Positions 57,557 through 64,000 of a DNA stretch of 64,000 bases are shown in pieces. Both the position numbers and the translations under genes were made by a program. The notes beneath the pieces were generated by a model, which was not told the DNA's origin, made no database searches, and saw only the letters and a program-made list of their open reading frames with translations. This stretch comes from Odiellus spinosus (taxonomy: Eukaryota; Arthropoda; Arachnida; Opiliones; Phalangiidae): positions 16,646,601 through 16,710,600 of the forward strand of contig OY987237.1 in the NCBI GenBank assembly GCA_963920705.1. Direction: 5' to 3'. The first letter of the stretch is position 1, and each line of letters begins with the position of its first letter.

Positions 57557-58064
57557 TCGGTAGCAAATCTATTTATTTTCGGAAGAAAATCTATTTATTT
57601 TCGGAAGAAAATCTATTTATTTTCGGAAGAAAATCTATTTATTTTCGGAAGAAAATCTATTTATTTTCGGAAGAAAATCTATTTATTTTCGGAAGAAAAT
57701 CTATTTATTTTCGGAAGAAAATCTATTTATTTTCGGAAGCAAATCTGTTTATTTTCGGAAGAAAATCTATTTATTTTCGGAAGAAAATCTATTTATTTTC
57801 GGAAGAAAATCTATTTATTTTCGGAAGAAAATCTATTTATTTTCGGAAGAAAATCTATTTATTTTCGGAAGCAAATCTGTTTATTTTCGGAAGAAAATCT
57901 ATTTATTTTCGGAAGAAAATCTATTTATTTTCGGAAGAAAATCTATTTATTTTCGGAAGCAAATCCATTTATTTTCGGAAGCAAATCCATTTATTTTCGG
58001 AAGCAAATCCATTTATTTTCGGAAGCAAATCTATTTATTTTGGGAAGAAAATCTAATTATTTGG
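57557..58064. repeat. 22-bp minisatellite, about 23 copies
   Basis: Unit CGGAAGAAAATCTATTTATT plus TT, with clustered variants (GCAAATCTG, GCAAATCCA). The unit is not a multiple of three and has no stop in any plus-strand frame, so it creates a long apparent ORF. Confidence 0.95.
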
Positions 58065-61000
58065 GGAACAGTCAAAATCTTCGCTTAGAACGGTCAGCTG
58101 ATCTGATAAATCGTTAATAACACTCGATCACCCGAGTGGTTGAACGTGAAATATAACGCCAACAAAAATAAAATGATTCTAATTTTGAAAAAAGGAAAAA
58201 ACCGAAATTAAAATACGGTGTTGGTTTTATTATTATTATTATTATTTCGGATCAGGGTCAGAGTTATCCGTATACGCTTGAATATTCGTCAGTTGGTCTG
58301 TTCCGCTGATATCGTGATTGTTATTATCTGATAATTAATTGGAAACGTCGAAAATCATTTGCGTTTCAATTCCACGTAAAAATAGATAAGAAATAGACAA
58401 AATATCTCAATTAATTTATTTGATAATTAATGAAAACCAACATTTTATTCGGGGGAAATTTTTTTATAAATTCGTTAGTGCTTTTTTATTTTCCGTCATT
58501 TTGTAATAAGATTTTTCGACCTGAAAATTTTGAGTACCTAAATCTAATTTAATCTTTATTTTAAACTTGATTAATTAAGAAAATAAATTATAGACTGTAA
58601 AGTAATCGGTATTTAAGATTTTAATTCGGCTTCTTCGCTTCATATATCGGGAACCAATTTCAAGATTAGAATTAAATTTAATCGTGATTAGGTCCTGAGT
58701 TTGGTACAAGATAATCCACAAATATATAGTTAATCAGATAATTATTAATATTTAATTAAATATTACGATTACATTATATATTTATCATAGACTTAATCCG
58801 CGCTGGATATAATTTCAAATAACGAATAAAGACGCGAGAAATCTTATCCAAACCCGGACGTCATTTAAAATTATTTAAAAACTATTTCAGTTTTGAGCCG
58901 CGCAATTAATTACAAATATTTTAAATATATTTATATCTCTCGTTACCACACGAATGGAACAAAAAGTTTTTAATAATGGTGTCATCTTCGAAATGTTTAG
59001 AAAGCAATTAAAAAATCTGAAATATTCAACGCGCGTGTTATTATAGAGAAAATATTTAATTTTTTATCAATGGACACCTTAATCTTAATCCATAAGGGTC
59101 CTCTAACGGCCCAAAAAGCGCGCTTGCAAACGGTATCTATTACGATACCGTTTCCCACGTAGATTCCATTTTTTCGCGCGGTCTTTTTAGTGAAAGTACA
59201 ATATATAGTTAATCGAGTAAATCCTACCTTTCGTTTGGTTAATCACAAAACCACGTGATATTTTTATCATTTTCATTTTGAAGTATCTTTGATCGTGATC
59301 AACCATCGTATATATTTAAACGAGGAAAAATAAATTAAACGTATAATGATCATTATTTTACGTCATCCAGGATTAGGTCGAGGGTTACTTTTTCGTTTAA
59401 TTCCGGCCATTTGTGGAGATTTAAAGATTGAATCATTAGATAACTAACTAGCTTAAATTGCGCTAATATTTTTACTAACCAATTTAAATTGGCTCGAAGC
59501 TAGGAGTAATAATTCTTATTTAATAATTTAATTTTTCCGACTCGAATTTGGCGTTATTAGAAAAGCGATTTTGTACGGCAGGGTTTATGTTTTTGATCTC
59601 GGCATCGCGAACTCCGGTCTTACGCGTCGCGAATCGAGGGGAAAAAGAAACGTGTCGGGATCGCCATCTGTCCGCTTACCGCTTAACCAATCGCGATTAA
59701 CCGATAATAGTTAAAATAAAGGAAAATAATTAATATATTAATTTTTTCCGGCTCTTTCGCGATTCATTTTTCAATGTTTTTAATCTATACCGATACGATT
59801 GCGAGCTCGGGCTGATTACTCCGCGTAATCGCGTAACTAAGTACGTATTTAAGCGTTACTAAAAGGCCAGCGTAATTAGTTACTTAATAAAGATATACCG
59901 AAGAATTACACCAAGACGAGTAATTTGGAATAAATTAATTATTTAAGTAAAATTGAAATTTCGGAAACGAATGAAATGTTCCGACACGCTTCTTTTATAG
60001 TTAAGAGTTCGAAAATTACCGTCATTTTGTAAATTACTAAATTACGCGGTAATTAACGTCCTTGACGGTACAATTTGTATTTGAATATTTGTCGTGATTT
60101 TAAAAGCAAAAACTTCGACCTATTTTAGCGAGATTTGGTTAATTAGAAACGAATCGTGTTCGCCACGAAATAAAACTTTCTAGACTTTAAATGTTAATTG
60201 CCGATTGGTTCTCGCGAGTTTTCTTAATCTTAAGGGTGGGTGGTCGATGGGAAAAAACGCGTAAAGATATGAATGTGAATGTCGCGACGCGTTGTAATAT
60301 AATAATAATAAAAATAATAAGAGTACGCCTCGTCTATTATAGTATTCGTATTGTCGTAGTATTTGTCGAGCTGTCATTTACTCAAATTCCGTGATATTAG
60401 CTCATAACGAGCGGAATTCGCTGTCTGAATTTAGATGTCTAAATTGTCAAACACGCGCGTTTTAAGTATATTGCTTTTATATTTTTCGCCACTCTCTGAT
60501 GTTCGGAGTTGGATTTATTTCGAAACACGATCACCGTAATCTCGCGTACTTAGCCCAGGGTATTATATACTTTTATAATTAAACATTTTTTTCCATCCAA
60601 ACTTTTCTAAATGCAGCGCGCCGCGCTTATTCAATAATTAATTTATTAATTGGAAACTCAATACTATTTGAAAATTAATAAACGGTAAAAACCATGGATA
60701 AATTAAGAACACTGCCACAGAATATTCCATTTCTTTTATAATAAATTTTTGTTTATTCGTTTAAATTTCCCCTAGATCCTAATTTGTCTCCTTATTTGAG
60801 TCAGAGACGTCGCGATTCCACGCGAAATAACGCGGATACAAATTAATTAATAAAAAAAAAAGTTTCAAATATTAGGCGTAAATTCAAAATTATATAAAAA
60901 GCTATTTGTAAAAATAATTTCGAAATCTAAAAACGTGGAGGAGTTCCCTTAGTTCGTGTCTGGTTGCGCGGAGAGGAGAGAGACAGTTTTTCACCACTCT

Positions 61001-64000
61001 ATCTACGCTACATTAAACCGCGAGCTTTCGGGCTAGATATATTTTCGGGGAAAGATTACGTCATCGAAACGTATTTCTATTGGCTGAATATATGACGTCT
61101 TATAATCAGACTTAACTTTTAATTTTCTTATTCTTTTACGGTCTTATCTTTTAATTTCTTTTTCTAAAATCCTTTTTTAAAACGTTTAGATGAAATCTAA
61201 TGACGGCGCTCTAGCTTCTAATCGCGACATTCCCACGGCGTCCATTCCGAGAGACCGCGTTAATAAGGTCAAAGCGGGGGGGGGGGGGGGGGTTACCTTA
61301 AAAGAGGATCAGACTCTAATTACCAAAACCCATTCCAATAAAGAATAATAATAAATAAAAAAAAAGTCGTAAGAAAATTCAGGTAGCTCCAAACAGAAGC
61401 CAATTATGCCACAGTCGAGCGCATTAATTTCCAAAAAACACCCCCTTGCCCCCCCCTATCGGTAAGAAGCGAAGGAAGGGGGGGGGGGGGGCGTATTAAT
61501 TCTGATCTCAAGACCAAAAGTTAGTAGTCTTAAGCCAAGTCTTAGCGTCGCCCGGCCTTCGATAGGATTAGATAGTAATAAGAATTTTATTTAATGGAAA
61601 CTGAAACAAAATATAAAATAAATTCTGGTTTTCATATTTGCATTAATGGCTAATATAAATTCCAGGAGCCTAATATACGCTATTTAAGGGGGGCGCTCAT
61701 GGCTAGACCCAGCCCGTATCACTTCCAACTTACAACACATTCCGATACCCACCGTCTCAAATTAAACCTTCCATATTTTATAAGGGCTTCAATCGATTCG
61801 TCGCTTATAATCGTTATTGAATTCTTAAATTGGGATCAACTTGGGTTTAGAGTCAAATGGAATATTCCGCGAATACGAATCGAAATATCATTTTTTTTTA
61901 TGGCGAGGAAATTTAAGAGATATTAAATAAATATTTTTAATTTAAAAAATCTTAATTTTGAAATATTAACAAAATTTAATTAAAATCGGGTTTTAATCCT
62001 AATTTTAATAATAATTAGAAAAATTAATCAGCGCAAAGATGAAACTCTTAAAATTAAGTTCCCGCAATTTTCAAATTAATAGAAGAAAAATTAGGTTTTT
62101 TTCAGTTTAAAATTATTTTCCAATTATTTCGTTTTAAAATTTCAATTTTCAATCTTTGAAATTGTTTTTTTACTATCAGTTAACTATAAATTAATTATTA
62201 TAATTAATAATAATATTTTTCCGCGTGGTTGCCGCGACAAATACAAAAAATTAATACGTTAAATTAATATTAATATTAACGAAACAATCAAAAATAAAAT
62301 TCAAATTAAACAAAAATTAGTAGAAAAATAATTGAAATTAAATTATGAATTTCGAAGAAGCCAATCGTTCAAAAAATAAAATGATACTAAACAATGAACT
62401 GACGCGTAGGAATACCTCGTATTAAATCTGATTGGTTTTAAAAATAGTTCTTAGTAGAAATGGCGATTGTGGCTCGAAATATTTGCTCTTACTGAAGTCT
62501 GAGGGTGATTTCTGTCCATTTGTGGTTGTAGGGGGGGGGGGGGCAGACTTGGGGGTTTGAATGGGGCGACGATGAGGGGTCGAAACTTGATAAAATGATA
62601 GAATTAAAAGCCGAGGAGGGTTGAGGGGGTTTTCCTCGTCTTAATGCCGTTTTTAATGTTACATAGAAAGCGAAGATATTCGGGTAGGAATCTGGGTTGG
62701 TCGTTGAAACAGTAGCTACGAAAAAGGCGTGTCTGGGGATGGACTGACCACGCCTAATTCACTTGGGGGGTTTCGAATGCAACGGGGGGGGGGGGGGTAC
62801 TATGAATTTAATGAATATCAAATAGTCCTTTAGACAGTTACGCCGCCTTTGGGAATATTCCGTAACTAAAAATAGCTTTTTTTATAGTATTTTGATTAAT
62901 TATTAGGTTTTCCGAAATTCGCCGAAAACTTTCAAAAACATTTTTTTGGTTTTAATTTGGAGGAAATCCGGATTTTTCCGTGAAAATCTTTATTTCGTTT
63001 TTAAATTTAGCGCCAATGATAACTAGCCATTAGTCTACGGTCTAGACATTCTAACGTTGAATTAAAGATCCCTCCTTTGACCAAATTGCTTAAAAATATG
63101 CCACGTTTTATTACAGAAATATAAACCAACTCCTAACTTTTTCATTTTTTTTTTGATCATTTTATCGAGCTTCTAATTGTTAATTTTTTTTAAATAAATA
63201 ACAACTTAAAATTAAAATTATATGTTCAGGAGGCCTTACAGTTAGTAAAATAATCATATTTGAATTAATTAATACCACGACGGTCTTGAGATCATTTTAA
63301 AACTTGTTTAAAAGGAAAATTTCGATTTTGGACGTCAGTTAGAAACTTCTCGATTCCTGCGTAAATTATTTTTCTTAATTTAAATCAGATTTATTTAATT
63401 TTAACAAGCGATAATTTTAATAATAACTTAACCACGATAAATTTTAATATTAACTTCTAATAACCAAAATTAAATTTTATCTATTCGATGTTATTTATTG
63501 TAAAAGCAATTTCTAGTAAAAAAATGTCGGGGCTCTCGTTTTCCAATTGTTAAACTTCAATCTGGCAAATAAGGTTAGAAAAGTGCGTGATGAGAAATCC
63601 TTGGCAGTCTCTCTTTATTTACGCTCCACCTACGACGCGGACGCGTACAGGCTAATCGTAATTAAAACGCGGTACAGGATTCTCTACAAAATATGACACT
63701 TACGTCTGCCTCGCGGGTTGCGCCTCTATCTCTTTCTCGTTGCCGCAGTGCCACGTTTATTGTCTCTTTAAACAGGCAACTTTTAATTCAAAATTAATCA
63801 AAATATTATAAATATTAACATAATTATTAATCATTTTAATATTATATTTATTTTACCAATAAATTATTTGTTTTTAATATTTAATTTTAATATTTAATTG
63901 AAATTCAATCATTTAATATTTAATTGTAATTCAATCATTTAATATTTAATTTTAATTTAATTCGTCCCTCGATTCGTGGTCGGGTTTAAATTTCGTTGCG
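58065..64000. other. Gene-poor AT-rich region with poly-G tracts
   Basis: No gene supported. Four G tracts of 13-17 nt lie at 61276, 61478, 62531 and 62784. The last 250 bp repeat ATTTAATATTTAATTT-like words. Confidence 0.45.

Noticed and set aside
57535..58056. 173-residue frame with repeated IYFRKKIYLFSEENLF
   Set aside because: It comes from a 22-bp tandem repeat open in every plus frame.
61699..61926. 75-codon ATG frame near the right end
   Set aside because: It has no recognisable domain, and its second half is AT-rich with composition like the flanking non-coding DNA.

Overview
The window is AT-rich, intron-containing animal DNA. Most introns are 50-140 bp with GT-AG ends. A secreted chitin-binding protein with a six-cysteine type-2 chitin-binding domain, metazoan Sp and MCRS1 orthologues, and degenerate TTAGN pentamers related to the arthropod telomere repeat all suggest an arthropod or a close ecdysozoan relative. 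I cannot name the species.

Layout. 1-2.5 kb: intergenic, with a complete small hAT-type element that still has its 8-bp target duplication. 2.5-5.7 kb (minus): an Sp1/3/4-type zinc-finger transcription factor, rebuilt in six exons. 5.7-8.5 kb: GC-rich upstream region with a GC box, then intergenic DNA. 8.5-9.6 kb (plus): a small type I membrane protein with a Cys-rich ectodomain and a PPPY/LPTY tail. 10.8-13.3 kb (plus): MCRS1, nine exons, complete. 14.6-21.1 kb (minus): a 2,057-residue chitin-binding protein built mainly of four kinds of tandem repeat. Its likely TATA promoter and non-coding first exon lie 5 kb upstream, near 26.4 kb. 26.4-33.9 kb: mostly repeats and AT-rich DNA. 34.0-36.6 kb (minus): a Cys-rich gene whose four phase-1 exons each encode two CS-alpha-beta (defensin-like) cysteine motifs, eight in all. 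37.5-40.0 kb (plus): a candidate 55-residue protein split over two exons. 40-64 kb: no gene I can support, but many minisatellites, MITEs, a tRNA-like inverted duplication, strong palindromes and long poly-G/C tracts.

The genes do not form an obvious pathway. Sp and MCRS1 are nuclear regulators, MCRS1 belonging to the NSL and INO80 chromatin complexes in other animals. The chitin-binding protein is extracellular matrix. The CS-alpha-beta gene is the least familiar item and the best candidate for something undescribed. Exon models come from reading splice sites and phase by eye. Those of Sp, MCRS1, the membrane protein and the chitin-binding protein keep frame through every junction. The 5' end of the CS-alpha-beta gene and the 55-residue gene are less certain.
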